Source: Stenotrophomonas maltophilia
GTDB lineage: Bacteria; Pseudomonadota; Gammaproteobacteria; Xanthomonadales; Xanthomonadaceae
Assembly: GCF_001676385.1 (NCBI RefSeq)
Contig: NZ_LYVJ01000004.1
Coordinates: 186,001 to 250,000, forward strand
Length of the DNA: 64,000 nucleotides
Direction: 5' to 3'
In this document: in pieces, positions 1 through 9,331 of the stretch
How positions within the stretch are numbered: the first letter of the stretch is position 1
Layout: every line of letters starts with the position of its first letter
Notes under the pieces: generated by a model
What the model saw: the letters and a program-made list of their open reading frames with translations, nothing else
The model's database searches: none
Told to the model about the DNA's origin: nothing
Made by a program: the position numbers and the translations under genes

Positions 1-192
1 CACGGCGGGTATCCCGGTGCCCGCAACGCGCTGCCAACCGGCCGGCAATGCGGCTTCCGCGGAAGCCGCTGTGGCGGAAGGTCCGGAAGCCTTGGTGGCA
101 TCGGAGGGAACCGGCGAGTCACCACAGGCGGCCAGCGCCAGCGACAGGGTCATCGGGAGCGCGCACAGGCGCAGACGGGACGCGATGTTCAT
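1..192 (-). CDS. Putative lipoprotein, N-terminal part (runs off the left edge)
   Basis: The ATG is at 192-190 on the minus strand, preceded by an AAGGA ribosome-binding site about 8 nt upstream. The 64 visible codons begin MNIASRLRLCALPM and form a short basic start, a hydrophobic stretch and the lipobox LAAC (Cys about residue 23). A low-complexity Ser/Ala linker and then LPAGWQRVAGTGIP follow. This is a typical lipoprotein signal, so the mature protein is probably lipid-anchored in the periplasm or outer membrane. The part that would identify the family lies outside the window. It lies 130 nt downstream of the esterase gene on the same strand and may share its transcript. Confidence 0.7.
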   Translation of the reverse strand, partial: MNIASRLRLCALPMTLSLALAACGDSPVPSDATKASGPSATAASAEAALPAGWQRVAGTGIPAV

Positions 193-321
193 GGACGTTT
201 TCCTTGCAGGCAGTGCGACGCGTCTCGCACGTCGTGTGCCCTGCTGTTTCGGGGTGGGGGGCGTGCTTCGGGCCTCGGCGCTACGCGACGTGTCCGGGGT
301 CGCACGACGATGGATGCGACC

Positions 322-1326
322 TCATTCGATCGCGCTGCCCGCGCTGCGGTCGGTAACGCCGTAGAGCTCATGCAGCGCAGCGTGGAACGATGCCGGCAGC
401 ATCGGACCATGGCCGAGGCCGGGGAACTCGCGGTACCGCACGCTCAGCCCTGGCACTCTCGCCAGCCGTTCGGACAGCTGCATTGCTGCATCCGGCGTGG
501 CACCACCGATGCGGCGCAGGTGCGCGACCACGCGCGGGTTGCTCATGTCACGCGCGCCGCGGTCACCGACACGCTCCGCGCCGCCCAGCATCAGCCACAC
601 GTTTGCCGGCTGGCCATGCACGTTCTGCACGAACTGCTGTTCCGCATCGCCCAGTGCTGCCCCCTGGCTCCACCACAGCGACGGACTCGCCGCCAGGTAG
701 GACTGGAACGCTGCCGGGCGGGTGTAGAGCGCGTTTAGCACGAACAGGCCACCAAGCGAGTGGCCCCACAACGCCTGTTGCTGCGTATCGATGCGAGCGC
801 GACGCTCGACTTCCGGCTTGATGCGGCGCTCGATCATGTCGAGGAACGCTGCGGCGCCACCACCGACCGCCCGGGTGCTGCCGCTCTCGTCATCGGAACG
901 ATCGATCCACGCAGTGTAGTCGCGGGTACGCGCCTCCGAATCGATCCGCAGGTCGTTGTCGTAGCCGATCAGCACCAGCACCGGCGGCGCCTTGCGCGCG
1001 GCCAGTTCGGCCAGCAGCGGCTGGTCCAGCACCATCGCCACCGCGTTGCCGTCCAGCGCATACAGCACCGGCAAGGGCATCGGCCCGGCCTGGGCCGGAA
1101 TCGCGACGTTCACCCGCCAGCGGCGTTGCCGATCCGGGCTGTCCACCACGAAATGCTCGAATCGATAGCTGGCCGCAGGCTCATCGAGCACGGTATGGCC
1201 GATCTTCTGCAGCGGATTGCGCTGCTGCGCATGGGCATACGGAGTGGCCAGCAACAAACCCATCATCAAGGCGACCAGGCCGTGGACCAGCGGGCCACGG
1301 TACGAAGGCGGAATGGAATGCTTCAT
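322..1326 (-). CDS. Secreted alpha/beta hydrolase, putative siderophore-type esterase (IroE/Fes-like)
   Basis: From the ATG at 1326 the protein has 334 residues. It begins with a cleavable signal peptide (hydrophobic LMMGLLLATPYAHAQ, cleavage about residue 34). The body matches the putative esterase family (PF00756) that contains the periplasmic enterobactin esterase IroE: YALDGNAVAM near the start, the nucleophile elbow GHSLGG in the middle, and a C-terminal GLGHGPM that can supply the catalytic His. A GTG 30 nt upstream (1356) is an alternative start but would put extra residues before the signal peptide. A Fur-like site lies about 65 nt upstream, which supports a role in releasing iron from ferric-siderophore. 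The substrate itself is an inference; other acyl esters are possible. Confidence 0.7.
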   Translation of the reverse strand: MKHSIPPSYRGPLVHGLVALMMGLLLATPYAHAQQRNPLQKIGHTVLDEPAASYRFEHFVVDSPDRQRRWRVNVAIPAQAGPMPLPVLYALDGNAVAMVLDQPLLAELAARKAPPVLVLIGYDNDLRIDSEARTRDYTAWIDRSDDESGSTRAVGGGAAAFLDMIERRIKPEVERRARIDTQQQALWGHSLGGLFVLNALYTRPAAFQSYLAASPSLWWSQGAALGDAEQQFVQNVHGQPANVWLMLGGAERVGDRGARDMSNPRVVAHLRRIGGATPDAAMQLSERLARVPGLSVRYREFPGLGHGPMLPASFHAALHELYGVTDRSAGSAIE

Positions 1327-1388
1327 CAGCGGGGCAGGCGCGGCCGCAAGGGCCACCTGTACACAAGGGACCGCAGTCTAACTCAAAC

Positions 1389-1408
1389 GCGAATGATTAT
1401 CACATCGA
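1389..1408 (-). promoter_or_regulatory. Candidate Fur box upstream of the esterase gene
   Basis: Read on the minus strand this stretch contains TGATAATCATT, an 11-base exact match to the core of the 19-base Fur consensus; the outer bases match poorly. It sits in the divergent space between the esterase gene and the small secreted protein gene at 1611, so either or both could be iron-regulated. This is a prediction from sequence only. Confidence 0.45.
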
Positions 1409-1610
1409 TCATGGATGTCACGCTGCACATCACCGCCACACCTGGCCGGATGCGCATGCCATGGCAATCTCCTATTTTGCCGCCCGACGGGGCATTGGAT
1501 CGCCCCGGTTCCGACGCACCCGCAGACGGCGGCCATCCAGCCGTAGTCCGGGGTGTGTTCCTCTGCGCCATGACCGCCCTGGGATTGGATCCCATGATTG
1601 TGAGAACACC

Positions 1611-1985
1611 TTGAAGCACACCGCACTGATCACCCTCGCCCTCGGCCTGCTCGCACCGTTGGCCGCCCACGCCGCACAGGATCTGCCGACGCTTTACCAG
1701 GCATTTGAAGAGGCCGGCAACTCGTCGCTGGGCATGGAAGAGCTCAACCAGACCGTGACATTCACCGCCGTGGCGCTGGGCGTTTCCAGCAATCTCGCGG
1801 GCGAACCGCTGGTCGAGGCCGGCGACGACCAGGGCAATGTCATGGCCCGCCTCACGTCCTCCGACGACCAGCAGGCGGCCAAGCTGGGCGCGCTGGAAGA
1901 AGGCGCGAGCTTCACCGCCAGTTGCACGCTGCAGTTCAGTTCGGGCACGGACTACCTGTCCTTCGGCGACTGCACCCTGAAATAA
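1611..1985 (+). CDS. Small secreted protein, possibly OB-fold (tRNA_anti-like)
   Basis: I chose a TTG start at 1611 because the next residues (KHTALITLALGLLAPLAAHA) make a clean signal peptide. In-frame codons further upstream give no signal-like N-terminus. The protein would have 124 residues, about 103 after cleavage. The mature part contains two Cys (CTLQF and DCTLK) likely to form a disulfide in the periplasm. The pattern of short strands (VTFTAVALGVSSNL, GNVMARLTS, ASFTASCTLQF) resembles small secreted OB-fold proteins of the tRNA_anti-like family, but this is a weak resemblance. Function unknown. A hairpin terminator follows 5 nt after the stop. Confidence 0.55.
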   Translation: MKHTALITLALGLLAPLAAHAAQDLPTLYQAFEEAGNSSLGMEELNQTVTFTAVALGVSSNLAGEPLVEAGDDQGNVMARLTSSDDQQAAKLGALEEGASFTASCTLQFSSGTDYLSFGDCTLK

Positions 1986-1990
1986 CGACG

Positions 1991-2018
1991 AAGCCGGCTG
2001 GCCGCCGGCTTCATTTAC
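1991..2018 (+). terminator. Hairpin terminator after the small secreted protein gene
   Basis: AAGCCGGC (1991-1998) pairs with GCCGGCTT (2004-2011) across a 5-nt loop and is followed by the T-rich CATTTACCT. The perfect 8-bp GC-rich stem starts 5 nt after the stop codon at 1985. The T tract is short, so termination may be partial. Confidence 0.6.
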
Positions 2019-2025
2019 CTGCCCT

Positions 2026-2109
2026 GTAGAGTCGAGCCACGCTCGGCTGCTGCTTCTGGAGGTGCTGATGGCCCGGTCCAGAGCGAAGTCGAGCATGGCT
2101 CGACTCTAC
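2026..2109. repeat. SMAG-type REP dimer (two GTAG-headed palindromes face to face)
   Basis: A forward copy begins GTAGAGTCGAGCC at 2026 and an inverted copy ends CTCGACTCTAC at 2109. Each can fold into a stem, and the pair can fold into one long hairpin. The GTAG head and GAGYCGAGC stem match the SMAG repeats known from S. maltophilia. It lies between the converging ends of the 1611 gene and rarA and may end transcription or protect mRNA 3' ends. Confidence 0.8.
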
Positions 2110-2119
2110 ATAAGCTGGG

Positions 2120-3481
2120 TCAGCGGCCTTTTGCCGCCCGCGCTGCTTCGCGCTCGGCGCGCAGCCGGTCCAGCTTTTCCTTCAGCTTGATCTCCAGGCC
2201 GCGCGGCACCGGGTAGTAGTACACCCGTTCGCCCATCGCATCCGGGAAGCCAGTCTGGTCCAGCGCGATGCCACCTTCGGCATCGTGGTCGTACTGATAC
2301 TCGGCGCCGTAGCCCAGCTCCTTCATCAGCTTGGTCGGCGCATTGCGCAGGTGCAGCGGCACCTCTTCGGTACCGCTCTGGCGCACATCGGCCTTGGCCT
2401 GGTTGAAGGCCGCGTAGCCGGCATTGGACTTGGCGGTACTGGCCAGGTACAGCACCAGCTGCGCGAAGGCGAGCTCCCCCTCCGGACTGCCCAGCCGCTC
2501 ATAGATGTCCCACGCTTCCAGCGCCATGCTCTGGGCACGCGGATCGGCCAGGCCGATATCCTCGATGGCCATGCGGGTCAGGCGGCGCGCCAGATAGGAC
2601 GGATCGCAGCCGCCATCGAGCATGCGGGTCAGCCAGTACAGCGCGGCATCCGGGTTGGAGCTGCGTACGGACTTATGCAGCGCCGAGATCTGGTCGTAGA
2701 ACTGCTCGCCGCCCTTGTCGAAGCGACGGGTACGATCGGCCAGTACCTGGGTCAGGGTCTGCGGGGTGATGCGACCGCCCTCCCCGCCCGCCAGTTCGGC
2801 GGCAATCTCCAGCAGGGTCAGCGCACGGCGCACGTCACCGTCGGCGGCAGTGGCGATCTCCAGCAACAGCTCGGGGGCGACCTCGATGCCTTCTGCGCCA
2901 AGGCCGCGCTCGCGATCCCCCAGCGCACGTTCCAGCGCCTCGACGATATCGGTCGGCGACACCGCTTCCAGCACATGCACGCGGCAGCGCGACAGCAGCG
3001 CCGAGTTCAGCTCGAACGACGGGTTCTCGGTGGTGGCGCCGACGAAGAGGATGGTGCCGCGCTCGATATGCGGCAGGAAGGCATCCTGCTGTGCCTTGTT
3101 GAAACGGTGCACCTCGTCCACGAACAGCACGGTGCGGCGGCCCTCGGCGAAGCGCTGCGCGGCCTCGGCCAGCACCTGACGCACTTCCGGCAGGCCGGAC
3201 AGCACGGCGGAGATGGCGCGGAATTCGGCGTCGGAATACTCGGCCAGCAGCAGCGACAGCGTGGTCTTGCCACAGCCCGGAGGACCCCACAGGATCATCG
3301 AGTGCACGCGACCGGATTCGACCGCGCGGCGCAGCGCGCTGTCCGGCGCCAGCAGGCGCTTCTGCCCGACCATTTCGTCGAGGGTGCGCGGGCGCATGCG
3401 CTCGGCCAGCGGGCGCAGGTGTTCCCGATCGACGCTCAGCAGATCGGGGCCGGGGAAGGAAGTGGAGCGATGTCTTGGCAC
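2120..3481 (-). CDS. rarA: Replication-associated recombination protein A (AAA+ ATPase)
   Basis: RarA/MgsA is a clamp-loader-like AAA+ ATPase that acts at stalled replication forks. With a GTG start at 3481 the protein is 453 residues, the normal family length. Walker A is GPPGCGKT (66-73), Walker B is VLFVDEVH (118-125), and GATTENPSFELN follows as sensor 1. The C-terminal tetramerisation half carries YLARRLTRMAIEDIG. An ATG further upstream (3523) is unlikely to be the start because it lies inside a palindromic repeat. A TACAAT -10-like box ends 6 nt before the GTG, so the mRNA may be leaderless. It is the last gene of the minus-strand run ftsK-lolA-rarA, the usual order in Xanthomonadaceae. 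Confidence 0.93.
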   Translation of the reverse strand: MPRHRSTSFPGPDLLSVDREHLRPLAERMRPRTLDEMVGQKRLLAPDSALRRAVESGRVHSMILWGPPGCGKTTLSLLLAEYSDAEFRAISAVLSGLPEVRQVLAEAAQRFAEGRRTVLFVDEVHRFNKAQQDAFLPHIERGTILFVGATTENPSFELNSALLSRCRVHVLEAVSPTDIVEALERALGDRERGLGAEGIEVAPELLLEIATAADGDVRRALTLLEIAAELAGGEGGRITPQTLTQVLADRTRRFDKGGEQFYDQISALHKSVRSSNPDAALYWLTRMLDGGCDPSYLARRLTRMAIEDIGLADPRAQSMALEAWDIYERLGSPEGELAFAQLVLYLASTAKSNAGYAAFNQAKADVRQSGTEEVPLHLRNAPTKLMKELGYGAEYQYDHDAEGGIALDQTGFPDAMGERVYYYPVPRGLEIKLKEKLDRLRAEREAARAAKGR

Positions 3482-3487
3482 ACGCGC

Positions 3488-3493
3488 ATTGTA
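3488..3493 (-). promoter_or_regulatory. Candidate -10 element of rarA
   Basis: TACAAT on the minus strand, with 6 nt between it and the GTG start codon. A transcript from this box would begin at or next to the start codon. No convincing -35 hexamer is visible. Confidence 0.4.
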
Positions 3494-3503
3494 CCGCGAG
3501 AGC

Positions 3504-3529
3504 ATGCCAACCAAGGTTGGCACCCACCA
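3504..3529 (+). repeat. Short palindrome with CCACCA tail (stem TGCCAACC/GGTTGGCA)
   Basis: TGCCAACC-AA-GGTTGGCA is followed by CCCACCA. The same plan (GTGC stem, small loop, GCAC, then CCACCA) recurs at 21253, 55199 and, inverted, at 62168 with different stem bases. It lies between rarA and lolA. Confidence 0.7.
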
Positions 3530-3583
3530 GCGCCGAGCCGGGACCGGTAGTACCGGCCGCTGGCCGGCACTACCGATCCGCCA

Positions 3584-4222
3584 TCAATTACCGATGACGT
3601 CGGTGCCCCGGGGCGGGGTGAAGCTGAAGGTGCCGGCGGCGAAGCCCGGGTTGCGCTTCCAGCCGCTGAAGCTGATCACGGTGCGCTGGCCGACGGCGTC
3701 GGTGATTTCCATCTTCGCCAGGCCCTGGGCGTTGAAGCCCAGCGCGGCGTACTGGAAGCTGGCTTCGGTATCGCGCTTGGGCGACAGCGAAAGCCACTGC
3801 AGGCCCTCGCGCGGTGCGGCCTCCTCGCTGAGGTCGTACTGCTGCTCCAGCAGTGCGGGGTTGATCAGCGCGGTCAGCGGGCTGTTCTGCTCTTCCTTGC
3901 CCTGTTCGCGCACGGTGGCCTGCTCCAGGTCCGGTTCGTACATCCACACCTTCCTGCCATCGGCCACGATCAGCTGCTCGTGCGGACGCACGTATTCCCA
4001 GCGGAACAGGCGCGGCGCCGACAGCGCCACGCGCCCGCTGGTCGATTCCTTCACCTTGCCGCGGTTGTCGAACACCTGCTGGCTGAACTGGCCGTCCAGG
4101 CCCCTCAGGCCACTGGTGAAGCTCTTCAGGTCGTCGCGGGCACCAGCCCAGGCGCTGCCGGCGACGGCGCACGCCATGGCCAGGGTGGTGGTGGCAAGGA
4201 AACGGCGGTAGCGGAAGTTCAT
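3584..4222 (-). CDS. lolA: Outer-membrane lipoprotein carrier protein LolA
   Basis: LolA is the periplasmic chaperone that takes lipoproteins from the LolCDE exporter to LolB at the outer membrane. The protein has 212 residues with a Sec signal peptide ending AVAGSAWA (cleavage about residue 26). The mature part shows the family pattern: LKSFTSGLRGLDGQFSQQVF, SGRVALSAPRLFRWEY (the FRW..Y strand), then LIVADGRKVWMYEPDLEQ. It sits 233 nt downstream of ftsK on the same strand, as is usual in gammaproteobacteria (ftsK-lolA-rarA). A CATAAT box about 80 nt upstream could give it a promoter of its own. Confidence 0.95.
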   Translation of the reverse strand: MNFRYRRFLATTTLAMACAVAGSAWAGARDDLKSFTSGLRGLDGQFSQQVFDNRGKVKESTSGRVALSAPRLFRWEYVRPHEQLIVADGRKVWMYEPDLEQATVREQGKEEQNSPLTALINPALLEQQYDLSEEAAPREGLQWLSLSPKRDTEASFQYAALGFNAQGLAKMEITDAVGQRTVISFSGWKRNPGFAAGTFSFTPPRGTDVIGN

Positions 4223-4455
4223 GCGGGAATCCTGTGGGCGCGGACGCCAGGAAAGATGGTGGCCAGTGTGCCCGGAGAAACATGAATGGGCGATCAGGGC
4301 GACATTATGCCGCCGCGCACGTGTATCGGCGATTCAGCCAGCGGATGCCGGCCGCCGCCTGCACAGCATCTGCCGACGGAAGCCCGCCGCAGCGGCCCTG
4401 CCGATGCCGGCATCCACGCGCTTGTTACTCGGGGTGCATGCACCGGTTGCGCCGC

Positions 4456-6816
4456 CTACTTCGGCGGCGGCGGCGCCAGCACCGTGCGGTCGCCATTGTG
4501 CTCGGGCGCACTGACCACGCCGGCCGCTTCCATGGCCTCGATCAATCGCGCCGCGCGGTTGTAGCCGATCTTGAGCCGGCGCTGCACGCCGGAGATCGAG
4601 GCGCGACGGGTCTCGGTGACCACCCGCAGCGCCTCGTCATACAACGGGTCGGACTCATCGCCGGACGAGCTGTTCTCGGGCAGGCCGGTGGCGCCGACGA
4701 CCACGCCGTCACCCATGGTCTGCACTTCGTCCAGCACGCCGTCGATATAGTCGGCCGGGCCCATCGCCTTGAGATGCTCGACCACGCGATGCACTTCGTC
4801 ATCGGACACGAACGCGCCGTGCACGCGTTCGGGCAGCGCGGTGCCGGGCGGCAGGTACAGCATGTCGCCGTGGCCCAGCAGGGTTTCCGCGCCGGACTGG
4901 TCGAGGATGGTGCGCGAGTCGATCTTGGAGCTGACCTGGAAGGCGATGCGGGTCGGAATGTTGGCCTTGATCAGGCCGGTGATCACGTCCACCGACGGGC
5001 GCTGGGTGGCCAGGATCAGGTGGATGCCGGCCGCACGCGCCTTCTGTGCCAGGCGTGCGATCAGCTCTTCGACCTTCTTGCCGACGATCATCATCATGTC
5101 GGCGAATTCGTCGATGAAGATGACGATGAACGGCAGCGTCTCCAGCGGGCGCGGTGCCTCGCCCAGCTCGGGATTGGGCTTGAACAGCGGGTCCATCAAC
5201 GGCTGGCCCGCATCCTGGGCATCCTTCACCTTCTTGTTGAAGCCCGCCAGGTTGCGCACGCCAACCGCGCTCATCAGCTTGTAGCGGCGCTCCATTTCGG
5301 CCACGCACCAGCGCAGGCCGTTGGCGGCCTCCTTCATGTCGGTGACCACGGGTGCCAGCAGGTGCGGGATACCCTGGTAGACGCTCAGTTCGAGCATCTT
5401 CGGGTCGATCATCAGCATCCGCAGGTCTTTCGGCGAGGCCTTGTACAACAGGCTCAGCACCATGGCGTTGACCGCCACCGACTTGCCCGAACCAGTGGTA
5501 CCGGCCACCAGCAGGTGCGGCATGCGCGCCAGGTCGGCCACGGTCGGGCGCCCTGCGATGTCCTTGCCCAGCGCCAGCGTCAGCACGCTGGACGCCTTGT
5601 CATACTCCTTCGAGCGCAGCAACTCGGAGAGGAAGATCATCTCGCGGGTGACGTTGGGGATTTCCAGGCCGATCACCGACTTGCCCGGAATGACATCGAC
5701 CACGCGCACCGACTTCACCGACAGGCCGCGGGCGATGTCCTTGTCCAGCGAGCTGATCTGGCTGACCTTGATGCCCGGCGCCGGCTCGATCTCGAAACGG
5801 GTGATGACCGGGCCCGGATAGGCCCCCACCACCTGCGCGTCAATGCGGAAATCCTTCAGCTTGAACTCGATCTGCCGTGACAGGGTCTCCAGCGTTTCCT
5901 CGTCATAGCCCTTCGGCTGCGGCTTGGGATCATCCAGCAGGGCCAAGGGCGGCAGATCCGAGCCGTCGCCATTGACGCCGCGGAACATCGGAATCTGGTT
6001 GTCGCGTTTGGCCCGATCGCTCTTCTCGATCACGGGTTCCGGACGCGGCTCGATCTTCACCGGTTCGCGCTTGGCCCGCACCTCGGCATCGGCCTTGCGC
6101 ACTTCCTGGCGCTCCTCGCGCATCACCCGGCTCTGCTTCCACTCGGTGACTTCTTCCTTCTTGCGTTCCAGCAGGGGGGCCAGCGCCATCACGCCACGGC
6201 CGATCCTCTCCATCACCAGGAACCAGGACAGGCCGGTGGCCAGCGTGATCGACGCCAGCAGCAGCACCAGCACGAACAGGTTGGCCCCCAGCGCGCCGAA
6301 GCCCACCGTCAGCGAGTTGCCCACCAGCTTGCCGAGGATGCCGCCGGCACTGGCGACATCGCCACTGAACAGGCGCACGTGCAGGAAGCCGGTGCCGGCG
6401 ATCAGGAAGCCGACCAGGCCTACCAGGCGCAGCGCCGGGTCCAGGTCGTTCTCGCCCTTGCTCTCGCGCTTGAGGCCGAACATCGCGATCCACGCCAGCG
6501 CGCCCAGCACCACCGGCAGCAGGAAGGCCACGTAGCCGAACAGCTGCAGCAGCACGTCGGCGATCCAGGCACCTGCACGCCCGCCCAGGTTGTGCACCGG
6601 CGCGACCACGCTGCCGGTATGCGACCAGCCGGGATCGGTCGCGGAATACGTGAACAGGCTGGCCGTCAGGTACAGCAGGGCCGGGGCGATGGCGATCAGG
6701 CCCAGGTCGCGCCAGAGGCGCTGGCGGCGGGGATTGTCGGTCGCCGCCGCCGCGGCCGTGCGACGTGACGCCTTGCTGTCGTCGGACTTGGAGCGTTCGG
6801 GGACCTGCTTCGCCAC
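4456..6816 (-). CDS. ftsK: DNA translocase FtsK
   Basis: FtsK couples division to chromosome segregation: an N-terminal membrane part joins the septum and a C-terminal hexameric motor pumps DNA toward dif and activates XerCD. This 786-residue version has four or five membrane spans within the first 200 residues, a short charged linker ([15 protein letters not shown]), and the motor. Walker A is GTTGSGKS (about 440) and Walker B is [11 protein letters not shown] (about 567). The DNA-reading gamma winged helix is at the end ([20 protein letters not shown]). The linker is far shorter than in E. coli, as in other Xanthomonadaceae. The start is a GTG at 6816; an ATG just upstream runs into a stop after two codons. 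Confidence 0.96.
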   Translation of the reverse strand: MAKQVPERSKSDDSKASRRTAAAAATDNPRRQRLWRDLGLIAIAPALLYLTASLFTYSATDPGWSHTGSVVAPVHNLGGRAGAWIADVLLQLFGYVAFLLPVVLGALAWIAMFGLKRESKGENDLDPALRLVGLVGFLIAGTGFLHVRLFSGDVASAGGILGKLVGNSLTVGFGALGANLFVLVLLLASITLATGLSWFLVMERIGRGVMALAPLLERKKEEVTEWKQSRVMREERQEVRKADAEVRAKREPVKIEPRPEPVIEKSDRAKRDNQIPMFRGVNGDGSDLPPLALLDDPKPQPKGYDEETLETLSRQIEFKLKDFRIDAQVVGAYPGPVITRFEIEPAPGIKVSQISSLDKDIARGLSVKSVRVVDVIPGKSVIGLEIPNVTREMIFLSELLRSKEYDKASSVLTLALGKDIAGRPTVADLARMPHLLVAGTTGSGKSVAVNAMVLSLLYKASPKDLRMLMIDPKMLELSVYQGIPHLLAPVVTDMKEAANGLRWCVAEMERRYKLMSAVGVRNLAGFNKKVKDAQDAGQPLMDPLFKPNPELGEAPRPLETLPFIVIFIDEFADMMMIVGKKVEELIARLAQKARAAGIHLILATQRPSVDVITGLIKANIPTRIAFQVSSKIDSRTILDQSGAETLLGHGDMLYLPPGTALPERVHGAFVSDDEVHRVVEHLKAMGPADYIDGVLDEVQTMGDGVVVGATGLPENSSSGDESDPLYDEALRVVTETRRASISGVQRRLKIGYNRAARLIEAMEAAGVVSAPEHNGDRTVLAPPPPK

Positions 6817-6956
6817 CTTAGACCATACCTTTGGAATGCGCTGTTAGTGATTGATAATAAACGAGACGGCGTCAGTTTTCAGTTATGCCTCATTCGGCGG
6901 GGCGTCCAGGGTGCCGGAACCATCGCTGGACGACGGCGTTCCGTTCATCGGCTTGA

Positions 6957-8021
<1,065 letters not shown>

Positions 8022-8038
8022 GAGGCGAACCCGTTTCT

Positions 8039-8060
8039 GTAGCGTCGAGCCATGCTCGAC
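8039..8060 (+). repeat. SMAG-like single palindrome after trxB
   Basis: GTAGCGTCGAGC-CAT-GCTCGAC, a GTAG-headed hairpin 18 nt after the trxB stop and just before its terminator. Confidence 0.7.
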
Positions 8061-8067
8061 CCAGGCA

Positions 8068-8095
8068 AAAGGCCGACGCCAATGCGTCGGCCTTT
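8068..8095 (+). terminator. Rho-independent terminator of trxB
   Basis: AAAGGCCGACGC (8068-8079) pairs perfectly with GCGTCGGCCTTT (8084-8095) across a 4-nt loop and is followed by CTGTTT. A 12-bp GC-rich stem with T-rich flanks is a textbook intrinsic terminator. Confidence 0.85.
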
Positions 8096-8122
8096 CTGTT
8101 TCATCTGCCCTATCCTTTCCCC

Positions 8123-9247
8123 ATGCCCTCCCCCTGCTTCCTCGACGCTCTGCAGTCCATTCCCGCCACTGACTGGGATGCCCTGCACGACGGCCAGAAC
8201 CCGTTCGTCAGCCACGCCTTCCTCTCGGGCCTGGAACAGCACGGCTGCCTGCGCGAGGACTGGGGTTGGCAACCCCGGCATTTCACACTATGGGAAGGGA
8301 GCACCCTGATCGGCGCCATTCCGGGTTACCTGAAGACCAACTCGCACGGCGAGTTCGTGTTCGACCACGCCTGGGCCAATGCCTATGCCCGCCATGGCCG
8401 CGACTACTACCCGAAGTGGCTGGGTGCGGTGCCGTACTCGCCGGTCACCGGGCCGCGCCTGCTGGCCCGTCACGATTCAGAGCGCGCAACGTTGCTGTCG
8501 GCGTTGCGTGCTGCGCTGCCGGCGCTGGACGTATCGTCGGCCCATATCAACTTCCACGGTGCCACGGAGGAGGCGCTGTTCGGCGATGACTGGCTGCTGC
8601 GCGAGGATGTGCAGTTCCAGTGGCAGAACCCCGGTGACTGGGCAACGTTCGAGCAGTTCCTAGGCGCGATGGACCACAAGCACCGCAAGAACATCCGCCA
8701 GGAACGGGCCAAGGTCGCCCGCCAGGGCATCACCTTCCGCGTGGTGCACGGCGACGACGCCAGCCGCGCCGACCTGCAGGCGATGTACCGCTTCTACCTG
8801 CAGACCTTCCTCGAATACGGCAATGCCCCGGCGCTGACCGAGGCCTTCCTGCGCCATCTGGCCATTTCATTGGGCCGTGGACTGGTGCTGTTCCTGGCCG
8901 AGCAGGAGGGCCAGCCGATTGCCGGCGCACTTTGCCTGCGCGGTGGCAACACCCTGTACGGCCGCTACTGGGGCGGCGCTACCCTGCCCGGCCTGCACTT
9001 CGAGGCCTGCTATTACCAGGGCATCGAGTACTGCCTGCGCGAAGGGCTCACCCGTTTCGAGCCCGGCGCGCAGGGCGAACACAAGCTGGCTCGTGGTTTC
9101 CTGCCAACCCTGGTGCGTAGCCGGCACTGGGTGGCCGACGCGGACTTCGCCGAGGCGCTGCAGGACTGGTGCCGGCAGGAGCGGCGCGATGTACGGCGTT
9201 ACCAGCAGGAGCTGCAGGGGCATGGGCCGTTCCGCGCCGGACCGTAG
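8123..9247 (+). CDS. FemAB/GNAT-like protein (peptidogalycan biosynthesis/recognition family)
   Basis: The 374-residue protein matches the PF04339 (formerly DUF482) family, a FemAB-type double GNAT fold. The family landmarks are NPFVSHAFLSGLE near residue 30, a run ending MDHKHRKNIRQERAKVA in the middle, and CYYQGIEYCLREG followed by FEPGAQGEHKLARGF toward the C-terminus. Members are cytoplasmic and presumed to transfer an acyl or aminoacyl group, but no substrate is established. A TATCCT box ends 6 nt before the ATG, which suggests a leaderless message. The stop codon TAG lies inside the GTAG head of a repeat. Confidence 0.8.
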   Translation: MPSPCFLDALQSIPATDWDALHDGQNPFVSHAFLSGLEQHGCLREDWGWQPRHFTLWEGSTLIGAIPGYLKTNSHGEFVFDHAWANAYARHGRDYYPKWLGAVPYSPVTGPRLLARHDSERATLLSALRAALPALDVSSAHINFHGATEEALFGDDWLLREDVQFQWQNPGDWATFEQFLGAMDHKHRKNIRQERAKVARQGITFRVVHGDDASRADLQAMYRFYLQTFLEYGNAPALTEAFLRHLAISLGRGLVLFLAEQEGQPIAGALCLRGGNTLYGRYWGGATLPGLHFEACYYQGIEYCLREGLTRFEPGAQGEHKLARGFLPTLVRSRHWVADADFAEALQDWCRQERRDVRRYQQELQGHGPFRAGP

Positions 9248-9302
9248 CGCCGGGCACGGTCCACCCGGAGGTGCCCGCGGGCCGTGCCAACAAGGTTGGC
9301 CC
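9244..9302. repeat. Degenerate GTAG-headed repeat and adjoining palindrome
   Basis: GTAGCGCCGGGCACGG at 9244 has the SMAG head and a weakly pairing stem. From 9284 an imperfect GTGCCAAC-AA-GGTTGGC palindrome follows. The GTAG supplies the TAG stop of the preceding gene. Confidence 0.5.
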
Positions 9303-9331
9303 CTGCCAGAACGATGGCGAGGACGCCGCGC

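Noticed and set aside
4234..5880. A 548-codon open frame on the plus strand over ftsK
   Set aside because: Shadow of ftsK; low-complexity His/Gln/Arg translation and no start signals.
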